Of a DNA stretch of 64,000 nt, positions 32,822 to 44,126 are shown in pieces. This DNA comes from Fusarium oxysporum f. sp. lycopersici 4287. Lineage: Eukaryota > Ascomycota > Sordariomycetes > Hypocreales > Nectriaceae. The notes under the pieces were generated by a model, which was given only the letters and a program-made list of their open reading frames with translations, did not search any database and had not been told where the DNA came from. Numbering within the stretch: position 1 is the stretch's first letter; every line of letters starts with the position of its first letter. The stretch lies in NCBI RefSeq assembly GCF_000149955.1, contig NC_030988.1:1946109-2010108 (forward strand). Reading direction: 5' to 3'. A program made the translations under genes and the position numbers.

Positions 32822-33916
32822 GCTGTGGGCTTTGGGCGAGAGTGTTGAGATCTGGGGGTATAAGTGTATGAATGAGATTGCGAGCTGTATTACACTATGA
32901 GAGGATCGGCTTTTGGAGGCTACTGAAGACGATTTTATCGCACGTCGTTATTCCCATCGGGTTGTAAGGTAGGATTTGGTTAGCCAAGGGAAGGCCCTGG
33001 AGAGGAAATGGAGACGAGGAGGGTAAATGATAGGGAAAAATGAAGGAGAGGATAGAGAATAGAGATGAGAGGTTTCTGTTGGTCAATATACAGTCGCTGC
33101 CATGTGCGGGGCCGGTGATGGCTGCGGGCCATGACCTCAGGGTGGCAGCTGCTACTGCCTAGAACAGACAACGCTTTGATTTATGTATAAAGAGCTGCAC
33201 GACTCAGTGCATCCTGTCATTAAGATTTTGTTCCTCAGATAATCCTCATTAATTTCCTGATGCCATCTCAGATCCTCGTAGAGCCAATTGTCTGACACTG
33301 AGCGAGTGAAATTGGTACGGAATACAGACCGGGTCTCTATAACAATTTTTGTTAAATGGCAGCTAAGGAGGTCGTCGAAATCGTTGTCGTTAGTTATCTG
33401 AGTCGATCCACGATGCTATCTGTCGTGATGTGCTCGATTGTAAGGTTAAAAATTCAATCGTTGATATCGGGTCCAGACCATTATGTAACGGTAGGGAACT
33501 CAAAGTCCCGGCAATATGGTACCTCTGTGTTCTCGTGCCGGTGGTGTGATGCACCCAGTGCGGCGGTCAATTCAAGTTCAAGCCAATTTTCATGAGAAGT
33601 GAATTACGGCGCTTCTAGCCCGTAACCTGAATCGAATTGATGAAATGGTGTCAATATGACGTGAGAATGAACGAATGAATGAAATTTATTCCACCTGGGA
33701 GGACTAAACTCGTAGGGCCAAGTACGCTAGGCTATTCCTAGTTCTAAGCATTTCTGCTCGCGTCTCCCGGGAAGTCCCAGGCTCCTCACTGCTAGTTTAG
33801 TCTCGTCACACTTGACCTTGTGACAGGCCTGCTCGAAGGCCAGTTTCTCCAAGGGTTCCTATCCTCAGCAACTAGAGCTTGGTCTGCTAAATTGAGGCCC
33901 TTTGGTGGTGGTATCG
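32822..33916. other. Intergenic, upstream of the kinase
   Basis: The promoter of the CDK-like gene is expected at the left of this stretch. A CT/GA-rich tract lies at about 32995-33070. No coding region or repeat is supported in the remainder. Confidence 0.35.
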
Positions 33917-34219
33917 TCAGATTTGGCCTCGAAATATGGTTGGAAAGTGAGTCATCCATTTTGGTTTGCATCGAGTCTCTTCGTGTCCAGGGTGTAAGTC
34001 AAGGTGCCCATCTAAGGCCATCTGATGCTGCCTTTCCCCCACAAAGTACGAGAGGTTTCCCATTATTTTCTGTCCTAGTCGTCGCATGCCATCTTGCTGC
34101 GCGTCACATTGCGTACACCGAAATAGAAAGTGTCCCATCATTTCGACTGTTTGCCCACAGTTACTCATCTCCGATTCTGCTGCTCGAATCTTGTCCAGGT
34201 AGTTATTTATTCTAGGCAT
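33917..34219 (-). pseudogene. Non-LTR (LINE, Tad-like) C-terminal relic
   Basis: A minus-strand frame of 100 residues reads SNCGQTVEMMGHFLFRC and then GNLSYFVGER. This resembles the C-terminal zinc-binding tail of Tad1-type fungal LINEs (CxC..G..ET..H.LF.C..W). One Cys of the first pair is Asn here. No reverse transcriptase part is attached. The likeness is from memory of the family, so the call is moderate. Confidence 0.5.
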
Positions 34220-34369
34220 TCCGTGCGAAGCTAGGAGAGCATGTGTCTGCTTGGTAACACTTTATTGATTGACCAGAACATACACACGGGAGACCTGGAA
34301 ACAACAGCGATAGCGCCGAGATGCTTGCCGGATGAACTACATGGTCGACACCTGACCCTCATGACGGGC

Positions 34370-35673
34370 AGTCAGGATAATGTACCGATCAAGAGATCCA
34401 CAGGCACACCGGACTCCAAAGGAGTAGGAACATATTTGGTGAGTATTTATAGTTTTTGTTCTAAAACTGTTGGAAAATCCGGGAATCCCCCTTCCCTTCA
34501 GGATTCAGACTGTTAGTCTGAAAGTCCTAGATTTAAAGTTTAAAGTCCTAGATACAATTATCTAGATACATAAACCCGAGAATAACTCTCAGCTCAATAA
34601 GAAACAATCAAGTTTTACAAAAATACATTTTCACCCAGCACTACTGCGCAATATAAACAACAAAAACTCACTAATACATTGCGAATATAGGTTTGGATTC
34701 CTTGGTTATTAGAGCAGTGATCTGAAGAGGAAGGCTGTCCTCACTGGCTTTCAGTCCCGTGCTTGGACTAGCTTTATCGAAGCCGTGACTGCAGATGGCC
34801 GTTTCTGAAACAATGTATTATGTTCAAAGGCAAAGAACTTCAGCGACACCGGTTTATCAATGAGTTCAAGAAGGTAGCCGACTGGTATTACATCACTTCT
34901 AACAACGGCTGGACGGACAACCATATCGCAGTCGAGTGGCTCAGAGAGGTCTATCTCCCCAAGCGCAACCAGAAGATGAGCCTGGTTCCAGGCTCATTAT
35001 GTTAGATGGCTGTATAAGTCATGAATTAATGAGCATATACCTGGTCTGAAGCATAAATGTTGCTGACTTAAAATCCAGGATGAGTGGATGGTTACTTGCT
35101 TTTTCAACAACATATATTGGTGTTACCTGACAGCTCAATGGTCTCATTCTCTCCAACTACTATTTCATGGAGCTTTAAATGCCTCGAAGGCTATTTATTG
35201 CGATGAACTCTAAAGGCAGCCTTGATAACGGCATAAAACGCCAGTATGAAGGAGGAAATCAGCGGGTTGAGTAAAAGCAGGAGGAGGAAGGCGATGTCCA
35301 ATCCCAACAAGAATTTCATGACATTAGTCGAAGCTCTAGTGGCTGGAGAAACTATTTCCGGGCTAAACTAAGCAATTAAAGAAACAGGGGCTATTGAGGA
35401 TGTGATTGAGGTGGGAGGGATGCAAGAGGATGAAGGTCCAAATTTGGAGGCGGAAGAATTACCCGTCGTACGCACCCGCACAGGTTGTGAAGTAAAAAGA
35501 CCGAGAAAATATCAAAATTCATTCGATTCTAACTCGAATTATGGAAATAAATTTGCTTGTACTGTTTTTGTTCATTTTTTTCCTTTCAAGATTGAAAAAG
35601 TGAATTTTGTATGAACAATTTTCTTTGCTTACTGGCAGAGGGTTCTTACCGGTGGAGGGGTACTACTGCATGG
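34370..35673 (+). pseudogene. pogo-2-like relic with a solo LTR in its intron
   Basis: The sequence follows pogo-2 read in the opposite direction. The intron flank TTTG-GTGAGT (about 34434-34445) through ATATAG (34691) corresponds to the first intron of pogo-2. Then come FKGKELQRHRFINEFKKVAD and WYYITSNNGWTDNHIAVEWL (34820-34960), and a C-terminal EVGGMQEDEGPNLEAEEL piece. The right end at 35673 reads TACTGCATGG next to TA, like pogo-2. It has several stops and deletions. The left end was not found. Confidence 0.8.
34468..34662 (+). repeat. Solo LTR of the Copia-1 family in a pogo relic
   Basis: A 195-bp LTR from TGTTGGAAAATCC to AATATAAACAACA, with exact 5-bp duplication AAAAC (34463-34467 and 34663-34667). 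It is in the opposite orientation to Copia-1a and lies within what was the intron of a pogo-2-like transposase. Confidence 0.95.
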
Positions 35674-36359
35674 TACAAAGTATACCGCTAAGGTGTCGGG
35701 AAATATGATGCAGCCACCTAATTGCAGTTAGCCTCTGAGACAAGCATTGAGTGAATATTGTTATGTGTGTAGCTTGTTTTGACTTAACAATGAGAATTGA
35801 CGGGATTACCAGGTCCCAAGGATACAATCCACGCAATAACCAGATATTCTCTTCTCAACATTTCCTAAATACAATTACTGAACAATCTCTCCACTAGAAA
35901 TCGTTAGCATGACCAGACACCAGACATGTGCCCGAGCTCATCCCCTCGGCTAGCCCTTTGGCCGCTCCGATTCGACTGGTAAGCTCCGAGCTTTGCATCC
36001 GGCATCTGAGACGCCGCTATTATTGGCCCGTGAGATTGAGCTTGGACCTTGGAAATAGAATTGTCAGTTACATGTGCATGCCGATCTTTCTACCCCCTCA
36101 AACGCCCTATCTCGCGTAGTGACTGACTGCAGATCGAGTGTTCATCGCACCCTCTGTCTCTCATTGGACCAGCTGAAGCACGATTCCTCTATATAAGCTG
36201 ACACTTCCCCAGACTCCGTTGAGAGCCTCCAGATGCAAGAAATTCACTGTCGCCATCCTATCACGCCTAATCCCATACAGCATTTCCTGTATACAGTATA
36301 TCAGACTGATCACCAAACGGCCATCTGATAACGTAAAATTACCCTCAACTTGATTCAAG
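35674..36359. promoter_or_regulatory. Upstream region of the CFEM gene
   Basis: A TATA-like element (CTATATAAG) occurs near 36190, about 170 bp before the CFEM start, and fits a core promoter. No gene is seen in the rest. Confidence 0.4.
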
Positions 36360-37056
36360 ATGAAATCCTTCTTCCTTCTCGTCACTGCTCTCCTGTCTTC
36401 CTCTGTGTTGGCACAGACCACTACCCAGAGTGGCGTAGAGAGTGGTGGGCAGGGCGGCTCTGTTCTCCCCCAGTGCGCAGTAAGTTGATCTACCCTCACT
36501 GCAGCTTTGAGTCTAATCTGACATCCAACGCAGCAACCATGCGCTCTGAAGGCCATCCAAGACAGCAAGTGTGGCTCTGAGGACCCGGGTTGCGTCTGCA
36601 AAGCCCAAAGGTTTGCACAATCGTTTGTCGGCTGCGTCGACACCAGCTGCAGTGCATCTGACGCCGCTGGTACGCCCATCTATCCTTATGCTGAACCATG
36701 ATCTAATATAATAAAGCTGCGATCTCTGCCGGTCTTCGCCCTTGCGAGGCTGCCGGTGTGTCTACCGAGTCTGCCTCCGGACTGCCCAGTGCCACGACCG
36801 TCGAGTCGGGCGCTGTAGCATCGGCTACTGCACCCATTGTTCCTCCACCTGTTGTAAGCCTACCTCCCTCCGTAAGACGATCGTGGACCAACTGCATATC
36901 AAGGTACCCACTCAGCCTCCTGTCGCGACACCAACTGCACCTGCACCTGTGTCTCCAACGCCCGTTCCAACTGCAGGTGCGAACTCGATCAGCGCCGGAC
37001 TTGCGTCTATCGGACTGACTTGGGGTTGGATGCTGTTCTTATTCTTTCTGATGTAA
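36360..37056 (+). CDS. CFEM-domain GPI-anchored protein
   Basis: Four exons, 36360-36479, 36534-36669, 36717-36853 and 36904-37056, encode 181 residues; the introns are 54, 47 and 50 nt with GT..AG ends. A signal peptide fits residues 1-18 (MKSFFLLVTALLSSSVLA). The eight-cysteine CFEM domain spans about 38-100: QCAQPC, SKC, GCVCKAQRF, FVGCV, TSC and LRPC. A Ser/Thr/Pro-rich stalk follows. The C-terminus is small residues then a hydrophobic tail (LTWGWMLFLFFLM), as for GPI anchoring. CFEM proteins sit in the wall or membrane of fungi; some bind haem or act in adhesion. No specific role can be read here. All eight cysteines and all splice phases are consistent. Confidence 0.9.
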
Positions 37057-38979
37057 GGAAGATGCAGGCGCCGGATACATTTGTCTTGGTGCCAAGGTGG
37101 CCAAGATTGTGAAGCTTTCATCGGATAATATACAAGCAAGATGAATCATTCTATAGGTATATACGCACAATGGTGATTCTCAAGACTATTAGGAGTCTTG
37201 TCACTGCTCGTTTTGCTACTACAGTTGATCGAGACCAGAACTACTATTGGTATCAAACGGAGACAATTTGAAGATACCATATGATACGATAAGTACCGTG
37301 GGATGGCCGCACGAAGGGGTCGGATCGAAATCACCCGGGGTCTCGAGGAGACTGGCAAGACTATTGGCATGGCTTGCAGTAGTCCAAACTCTAGTCCTCC
37401 ACTCCACCATTCACTTTAGCCCCGATGCCCACGGCAGCTGTGTCCAAGTATGACTGGCCGTTTATTACCTGTGGCACTCAATATGGGCCCTGGCCAAACC
37501 CGAAACGAACAAGGTGACCGTTGGTTACTAAGAGCGGGTGTCCATTTCCACTACTGTCAACGTCGCTGTGAACTGCACAGAGATATTTTTAGATTCCCCA
37601 GTATAACCACCGTCCTTTTTGCAATCTCCTTAGATTTCCTAGTAGCTTGGTTCTCGTAAAGCTTATTGCTGCTTTAGGGAATGACCAATGCGCGACTTGA
37701 AAGTCGACGTCATTAATGCATGTTGAGTTCCTGGAGCTGAATATCTAGTGAGATTCTCTGGGGCTGGTCCTTGGCATTCTTGCCAAGCTTCGTCTGTCTC
37801 TATGACCATCACTAAGATCTCAATTTTGATGAAGGATCATGTCGATCTTGATCTCCGGCCCAGGTACCGGGTCCGGAGACGAAGACTAATCAACATTTTT
37901 TGGCATCCCGAGCTTCGCCGATAAGACTCATGCCGAGGATCCAGTAGCAACGCTGTGCATCTCCGACCATTGGTTATGACTAGATAAGACATAAATGTAG
38001 TCTGTGCTAAGGTTTGCATCCCGCGCTGGATCAGCGGAAGTCGGTGGTTGGGTCAATGCGCATGCAAGGTGACCCGGGTATATGGTAATAACCATTGATC
38101 GGCCAGCCATGGGGCCATTGAACATGCTGTGGTCAGTAGTCTTGCCGTTTCGTGATAGAACTATTGAATGTAGCTGTATCCTGTCATGTTGCCTTCGTCT
38201 AGGACCGTTTTCACCGTCTGTTGTTACACGTGATACGAAGTGATACGAAGTGATACGAAGTGATACGAAGTGATTGTACTTTGCTAGTTTCGAAATTCTC
38301 GACTCTCGGTCTGGCCATGATTGGAGGTTCACTTCCCTTTGTCTATGAGACAAAAGCATTTGCTTATGTCTGAGGCCCAAGACTTTGATCCGTACTCGAG
38401 CATCGGCGCCGTTATATGCGCCAAGCCATTGTGCTGTCTTATTCACTATTGGTTCCTGAATATTGAGGGGCCACCGGGCCTGCACTATTCGCAGGCGATT
38501 TGAGTCAAATCGTCCACCAAACTGGGGTTGCGGGGTCAACAAATTGCGCCCTTATCGCTTGGTCGAAGCCGAGTCAATGATTGGTGCTTAGGGTTAGTTA
38601 GCGCCATTCTGGGGTCAGGGTTATGCAACTGTTCGACCCGGTGCCGGCATCGAGTCGCACCGTCGACAAGAGCATCAGCTGAAAGGCAGAGTAGTGAAAG
38701 ACATCAAAGACTACTGTGGATCGATGGAGCTAGCGGACCCGAGATTCGCTGCGCTGCCGGAAGATAACAGCCCAGCTATCGAACTTCTTACCACATTGGA
38801 AAGATACAGCTCCGCCGCATGTAGGTACCATGCGGTACCACCTGCCGTACTGTTGAGACGGTATGAATAAGATAATCCGATCTGTTGGTGGCTAGGATTT
38901 GGATACTACGGAAGGAGCTGTAAAAGCTGAGACGGCCACAAGTGCAACCGTGGTGGCTCCAGGTATAACTAAGAAGTTT
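37057..38979. other. Long intergenic stretch, nothing recognised
   Basis: Almost 2 kb without a supported gene. A minus-strand frame at 37928-38542 (204 codons) has no domain and reads through a 10-bp tandem repeat, so I do not call it. The stretch may hold the 3' end of the CFEM transcript. I see no transposon ends in it. Confidence 0.4.
38231..38270. repeat. 10-bp tandem repeat, four copies
   Basis: TGATACGAAG is repeated four times exactly, with a partial fifth copy (TGAT). It is a short minisatellite in intergenic DNA. Confidence 0.95.
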
Positions 38980-39128
38980 CGGCGGCCAATACATGGGCAC
39001 CTAGGTGCCCAAATAAAATAGCGCACCAGGTGCCCAAATTATGTCAGCAATCGTCGCCCTGATTGGCCAGCGACGGGTCTAAGGTTATAATGCTGTTTTC
39101 TAATATTTTCAAAGGACAAGCCAACTAG

Positions 39129-41859
39129 TTACCGTTTGACAACAATACAAAGTTCTGCCTTATCCTCCGCTGCATATAAGGTTTCTTGCTCTATACTATC
39201 CATTTCTGCTTTTCGCCATATTTCTGTCATGCCTCTTCTTTTGTTTGCTAGAGGATTCTTTCCCATCTCCTTAACAACTTGGGCTTCGATGCGTTCATCT
39301 TCCGCCTTACTCCAATCCAAATACGCCATCATCTCTTCTTTCGTCCATTCTCTTGATCCTGTTGACGTGATACAGCGCTTGGACATCTGTTTGTAGTCCA
39401 GACACCACTCGTAGCTCTGCTTGTCGTACCTGAGTGGAAGCCCCATCGCCCTGCGATATTGCTGATTTGTTTTGATGCTGCCAGCCGGCTTCGCCGCATA
39501 CCACGCGCTTCTTGCAGCGACATATCTTCCAAATATGGCTTCTGGCGAGTCATACCTCAGTAGTGGTTGCGAAGGAAGGTTGCGCGAATCGGATGGTTCG
39601 TGATTCAGATATTCTTTGCCAGAAGGGCCTGACACAGTTCCAACGGGACAGTCTGGGACGTCAGAATGTTGAGGAGCTGTAAGCGAAACTTGTACAGTAT
39701 GTGAAGACTGGGCAAGTGGGGTGTGTGCAGTAGCGGGAGAGCGTGCAGTAGCTTCCGCAATACATTCTAGCACTGGCATGCCTTCAACTACTGAAGGCCC
39801 TTGGCTCACTGAAATCGCCTCAATTGGGTCAGCCAGACTTGGGACTGCGACCGGGGTTACGTCCGGCTGCGGGATTGACTTCGAGGCCGGCGCTTCCTGA
39901 ATGAGCAAATCCTGGAACCTCAGAGGACACGCTCGTGAGGACCTCGCGTGACCAACAGCATGACATCTGCTACATGTGCTGGGCGCTTTCTTGCCAGGCT
40001 GAGAGATCTCAAATCCAGAGGGTTCTCGTTTGGTGCTCGTCGCAGGTTGACCTCTCGCCCTGATGATGCCCTGCTGTGGGGCTCGACGTGGCTCTAGTAT
40101 GGGCCGGGGCCGATCCGCGCCTCGCTTTAAGTTCCAGTGAGGATGAAAATGATCAAGCAAAGGCTGCGCTGTTCCTCCTCGAGTCTCTTCAAGGTGTGAG
40201 AACACGGTAGCCCATGTGAGGAGGTGAAAGACTGACTGCAGGGAGCTTGGGGAAATGCCAAAGCTAACTTCCGTTGTTCTTGCACTTTGCGCAGGGCCTG
40301 GTGGGAAACCTAACCTTGGACAGCCTCGAACATTCCTCCAGAGATATCCAAAGGTGTCCGTATCTGTTGAGAGGCTCGTATGTGCTTCAGTTCCTTCAGT
40401 TGGTTGGTGACCGCATGGCGCATGGCCTGCCAAGAATCGAAGAGGTCGAATGTGGAGGTCTTGATGTATGATTTGATTAGGGAGTGAATTCCTTCGGCCC
40501 TAGATGGCAATTGTTAGCTTTCCGATCTCTATATCTGACCCTGGACAGCTACCTCGAGGTGGCCACATTACCAAAATGCAGGTATTTATCTACCCATGCT
40601 TTAATGATTCTCTCTTTGTGCGGCTCGAGCCAGTACAATTTGATGTACCCAACGGCCCGGGGGTATCTTTTGGCGTACTTGAGCTCGAACTTGGCTAGGC
40701 GCTCTCTGAATATCTCTTCTGTTGGCGAATCCACAATAGTGTGCCAAAAACCATAGAATTCGTCCCATTTTTCGTCCTCTACCCGGCCGCTTGTGGCGCC
40801 ACTTTTCAGCACAAAGTCCGGTTGACAATACTGCAGGATTGCCTTTATTAACATGCCAGAGGCAAAGCAGGGCCTTGGAGGAAGGGAACCAGGTTGCAGT
40901 TGCATTTATTGCAGCGAGACATCGGTCAGTTAAGACTACAGAAGGGAGCTCATGATGGTAGAGTGATTTGAGATGATGAAGTGCCCATGAATAGTCTTCT
41001 TCTGATTCACCGGACAGAAATGCAAATGCGATGCAGAAGGAACGCTGACAAGAGTCAACTCCGACCATGTCAAGCAGCGGCATGGCGTGCTTGTTCGTTT
41101 TATAGGTACAATCCAATAGCAGTACGTCCGGGTTGCTTTGCAGATATGCAACAGAGTCAGGGTGGGCAAAGAATATGGCTGTCAGCCGATTATCCGAGTC
41201 CAATCGAACCCGGCACCAGAAGCCCTCTCCCTGTAGTTGGTCGACTAACGCTTGGATACTGCTCTGGCCCTCACGCAGATCTCTTCTCGTTGCCGCGATC
41301 CGATTATAGATGTCTTGCTGCGTCGCAAGGGTATCAGAACTGTTATGGAGGTACGTCCTGATATCTCGAGGAGCAGCGCCAGCAGTTGTCAGGCTCGAAA
41401 TAATTGCTGCATCTCTCTCGTTAAGTTGGCGATGCGCCGGGTGTGCAGACGCGTCCGGACTCGGTGGATGATTGTGGTGGGCATACTCTTTGTCTGGTCG
41501 ATGGCTTAGGACCCACGTATTTCCATCCAATGAAAGCGCGGTCAACGGTCTGGCAGCATGGACGCGAGTTTGGCATATTGTGTACCAAATATATCAAATG
41601 TTATTTCAAATCGAGGATTTTGTATTTGTTTGATTGAAATAAAATTTTGGCATATTTGATTGATTTGTTTGGCAATTTGTTTGATTGGATTTGATCTGGG
41701 GGCTGCGCTGGTGAACGCATAACCTCGAGGTTTCGCCCAAGAATTAATGGCTGCCAATAGAGACTCACGGGATTTGTATATGCCTTCAGGCGGGAGGGCA
41801 TCGTCCGGGAAGGCAAGCCGGTGGCTTTGGTCCATTTTCGTTGGCTGTGTTGCTATCAT
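39129..41859 (-). pseudogene. MULE transposase with frameshifts
   Basis: It starts at 41859 or the Met at 41832 (RESLLAAINSWAKPRGYAF, a FAR1-like beginning). The sequence is broken at about 41712-41581 by hAT-like DNA. The catalytic part follows: LLLDCTYKTN (first Asp), VVLTDRCLAAINA (second Asp) and LCLWHVNK. One extra G at about 40842 shifts the frame to AILQYCQPDF. An intron (about 40549-40502, GT..AG) precedes AEGIHSLIKSYIKTSTFDLF. A SWIM-like GLPCSHTL and a shift near 40185 follow. The last frame has a zinc knuckle (CSRCHAVGHARSSRACP) and ends at 39129. At least three breaks make it inactive. Confidence 0.85.
41581..41712 (-). repeat. hAT-2-type terminal fragment inside the MULE
   Basis: On the minus strand this reads CAGCGCAGCCCCCAGATCAAA and then the same ATCAAA-rich subterminal sequence as the left end of hAT-2 (25216-25345). 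Only one end of a hAT is present. It may be a very short deleted element; the 8-bp flanks are only similar (GCGTTCAC and GCGTCCAT). Confidence 0.65.
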
Positions 41860-41987
41860 ACAGAGCGCAGGTCGCGTCGGTCATGTCAAACGCGCGCTGG
41901 CCAATCAGGGCGACGATTGCTGACATAATTTGGGCACCTGGTGCGCTATTTTATTTGGGCACCTAGGTGCCCATGTATTGGCCGCCG

Positions 41988-42885
41988 TCTTCGACCAGGA
42001 CTTTATGTAAGCAATTGCTTCGATTATATCAATCCCTAACCTGTTCCTGCGATCTTGGAGGGTTATTTTTGTATCGGAGAAGAGACGTTCTAGCTCAGCA
42101 GATATCGCAGAAAGTAACAAAAGATCGAGCGCCATTTTGGAAAGGTTTGGATATCTAAAGCGTTTGTTGTGTACCCTCAGGCCAACACCTTCGTACATCT
42201 TTGACTTTGATTCTTGGGGCTGATATATAGTCCAAATACTCGTCAAATAGGGTAGGAAGCTCGGGATCCTCATGTTCGTCCTCCCATGCAAGAAACGAGT
42301 TCTCCACTAGTGTCTTTTCAACCAAGGACTGGGCTGATGATTCCGCTGACTTGGCGACTGGTGCGTAACGAGACTTCCAGAGATCTTCTACGGCAGACCT
42401 ATTGCTCTCAATTCACTCAGGATTTCCCTCCCAGGCGGTGTCAAAGTAGTGTCACTTTCGATAAGGGCTAAGGACGGTAGCTACAACATAAGCAGACGAC
42501 CGCTCTGTAGGAGTGCAATATGCGTCGAGTTTCGCCCTTCCAGCATCAATACAAAGCGCCATAAAAGCGTCATCTACGTACTCGATCAGTGCAGCCTCAA
42601 ATTTGTTAAACAGGAAGTCCATTATGGGTAGTGTTCGATCGATTGCATGCGCGTGACCTTCTGCAGCCGTGGTGGCATCGGTGAATGATTTGAGGAAGTT
42701 GCAAATCTTTTCAGCTCAGCCCACTCTTGTTCGGAAATTAGAGACTATTAGAGTTGTCCTCTCAATTGGATATATAGCATACGCGAATCAAGCTTAAGGT
42801 CCTTCTCCTTTGAGCAATAGTAATCAATTTGATCTGCTAGCTCAATGGCTCTGTTAATCATGTGAGAGGTATCTTCCTCTTCAGT
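41988..42885 (-). pseudogene. hAT-3 transposase relic, C-terminal half
   Basis: Minus-strand frames give INRAIELADQIDYYCSKEKD, then MALDLLLLSAISAELERLFS and AIAYIKSWSK, the hAT dimerisation region. Between them lie pieces of the central domain with many stops. The 3' end abuts the MULE, and the 5' side runs into an alcohol dehydrogenase fragment. No terminal repeats or target duplication were found. Confidence 0.75.
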
Positions 42886-43120
42886 GGCCAATCGCCCATC
42901 ATAGCATGTAAATCGGTATGAAAGATGCCTGAATACTTCACATTAACCAGTACCTCATCAGGGCCTGGCATATGCACGGGGACTTTCTTATGAACTACCA
43001 CTGTTAATTGATATTAGTGTCTAGCGTACCAAGTTTGAGATAGACAAGGAGACACATACGGCCGCCGGGCTTTTCGAGTACTTGCGCCCATTGCTCCTTT
43101 GGGATTTCAATAACAGGCAT
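42885..43120 (-). pseudogene. Alcohol dehydrogenase, 5' fragment only
   Basis: Exon 1 (43120-43060) encodes MPVIEIPKEQWAQVLEKPGG. A GT..AG intron (43059-43001) follows. Exon 2 (43000 to about 42885) encodes [20 protein letters not shown] and GDWPL. This is the start of a zinc-dependent alcohol dehydrogenase of the yeast Adh type, where the motif is normally SGVCHTDLHA. The zinc-binding Cys is Phe here (TTT). The gene stops at the hAT-3 relic, and the remaining three quarters are absent. Splice sites are intact, so decay may be fairly recent. Confidence 0.85.
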
Positions 43121-43484
43121 GGTTAGTAGTATATTCGGGAATACAAATCAGCAGAGGTGAGCCGGCTTAGCATCCATACGTTAATACGCGTCAGGAATTC
43201 GAGATAACTTACTACTTTTAATAGTAGCTTTGACATATAATAGGAACCACGGAACTCACCGATATATTCCACAAAACTGTGCTAGATTAAGTGAATACGC
43301 AAGGTATCATATGATTGATAGCTAGCCATAAAGTTAAAAATACAGCAATATGACTTCGACCATGTGATACAAACTCTGCTTGCTGGATTGAAGTTGAGCC
43401 ACGAAAGCATGTACTGCTAGCACAGGTGCCAGTTCATGAGGTCGTAATTACTCGGTGTAGATGAACCACCACGCCGTATGCTTT
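43121..43484. other. Spacer between ADH fragment and RING gene
   Basis: AT-rich, with no supported gene. It contains what would have been the ADH promoter and the 3' end of the RING transcript. Confidence 0.35.
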
Positions 43485-44126
43485 TCACCTGTTTGTTCTG
43501 ATATGTGTATGCTCTGATGGAATGAACTGAGATACGCATAAGGGACAGGTATAATGTTGCCCCAGGTACCATGGAGTGATGCAACCTGAATGGAATGTAT
43601 GCCCGCAGGGTAACCGACGGACGGTATCACTACCTGTCATAGTTTCTAAGCATATCGCGCTGTATAACAAGAACAGTTAATTTAAGAATGAATCTGTCTA
43701 ATGATTTGAATAGCTTACCAGATTACAAGCGCGTCGGGCCAGGCCCAATGTTCTCCTGGGCCCTCGATTTCCATCTCTGATGTTACTTGCTTATACGTCC
43801 GCGGTGGAGCTATTAAGTCCAGCCGCTGCAAGTTGCTAATCTCGGAGTTCATGCTCCTTGCTGGTGGGTCGCCCACGGAATCTCTTTGGACCGGAATCTG
43901 ATTCTGTCTGGTGTTCCTACTCTTGAGCCTTTCCCATACTTAGCTCGTGAAATAGAGGCGTTGATACTTGCTGACTAGGGATGGCATACTCATAACTTAT
44001 TAGAAAGGCATAAAAGATGTAAAAACATGTAAAAAACATAATTATGGGCAGTAATTGGATCAGTTCCTTTGATTGGATGCATTCGGGACTGATCTTTGGG
44101 ACTTGGGACATATTTGCTATAGTCAT
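43485..44126 (-). CDS. Membrane-anchored RING-H2 protein, copy C
   Basis: Three exons (44126-43990, 43919-43719, 43659-43485) encode 170 residues; both introns are GT..AG. The transmembrane stretch is PIIMFFTCFYIFYAFLI at about 27-43. The middle exon carries RLDLIAPPRTYKQ. The RING-H2 ligands are CAIC, CGHTFHSGC and CPLC. It is the same design as copies B and D, with more substitutions, and lies in opposite orientation. Retained splice phases and ligands suggest that it is functional. It is probably an E3 ubiquitin ligase at a membrane; the substrate is unknown. Confidence 0.85.

Larger units (their letters stand above)
38980..41987 (-). mobile_element. MULE (Mutator-like) element with 93-bp inverted repeats
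   Basis: The inverted repeats 38980-39072 and 41895-41987 are identical over 93 bp, starting CGGCGGCCAATACATGGGCA. They contain the palindrome GGGCACCTAGGTGCCC. The interior encodes a Mutator-type transposase on the minus strand. No 8-11 bp target duplication is visible: the flanks are AAGAAGTTT and TCTTCGACC. It lies at the 3' end of a hAT relic (41988-42885). Confidence 0.88.

Noticed and set aside
33820..34215. Plus-strand frame of 131 codons
   Set aside because: It is antisense to the LINE-like relic, which has the recognisable motif.
38231..38270. CRISPR-like array
   Set aside because: The repeats are 10 bp with no spacers; this is a tandem repeat in a fungal genome.
37928..38542. Minus-strand frame of 204 codons
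   Set aside because: No domain, no second copy, and it reads through a 10-bp tandem repeat; chance is the simpler explanation.
38971..41996. A 9-bp target duplication for the MULE
   Set aside because: AAGAAGTTT and TCTTCGACC do not match in direct orientation, and shifting the borders a few bases did not help.
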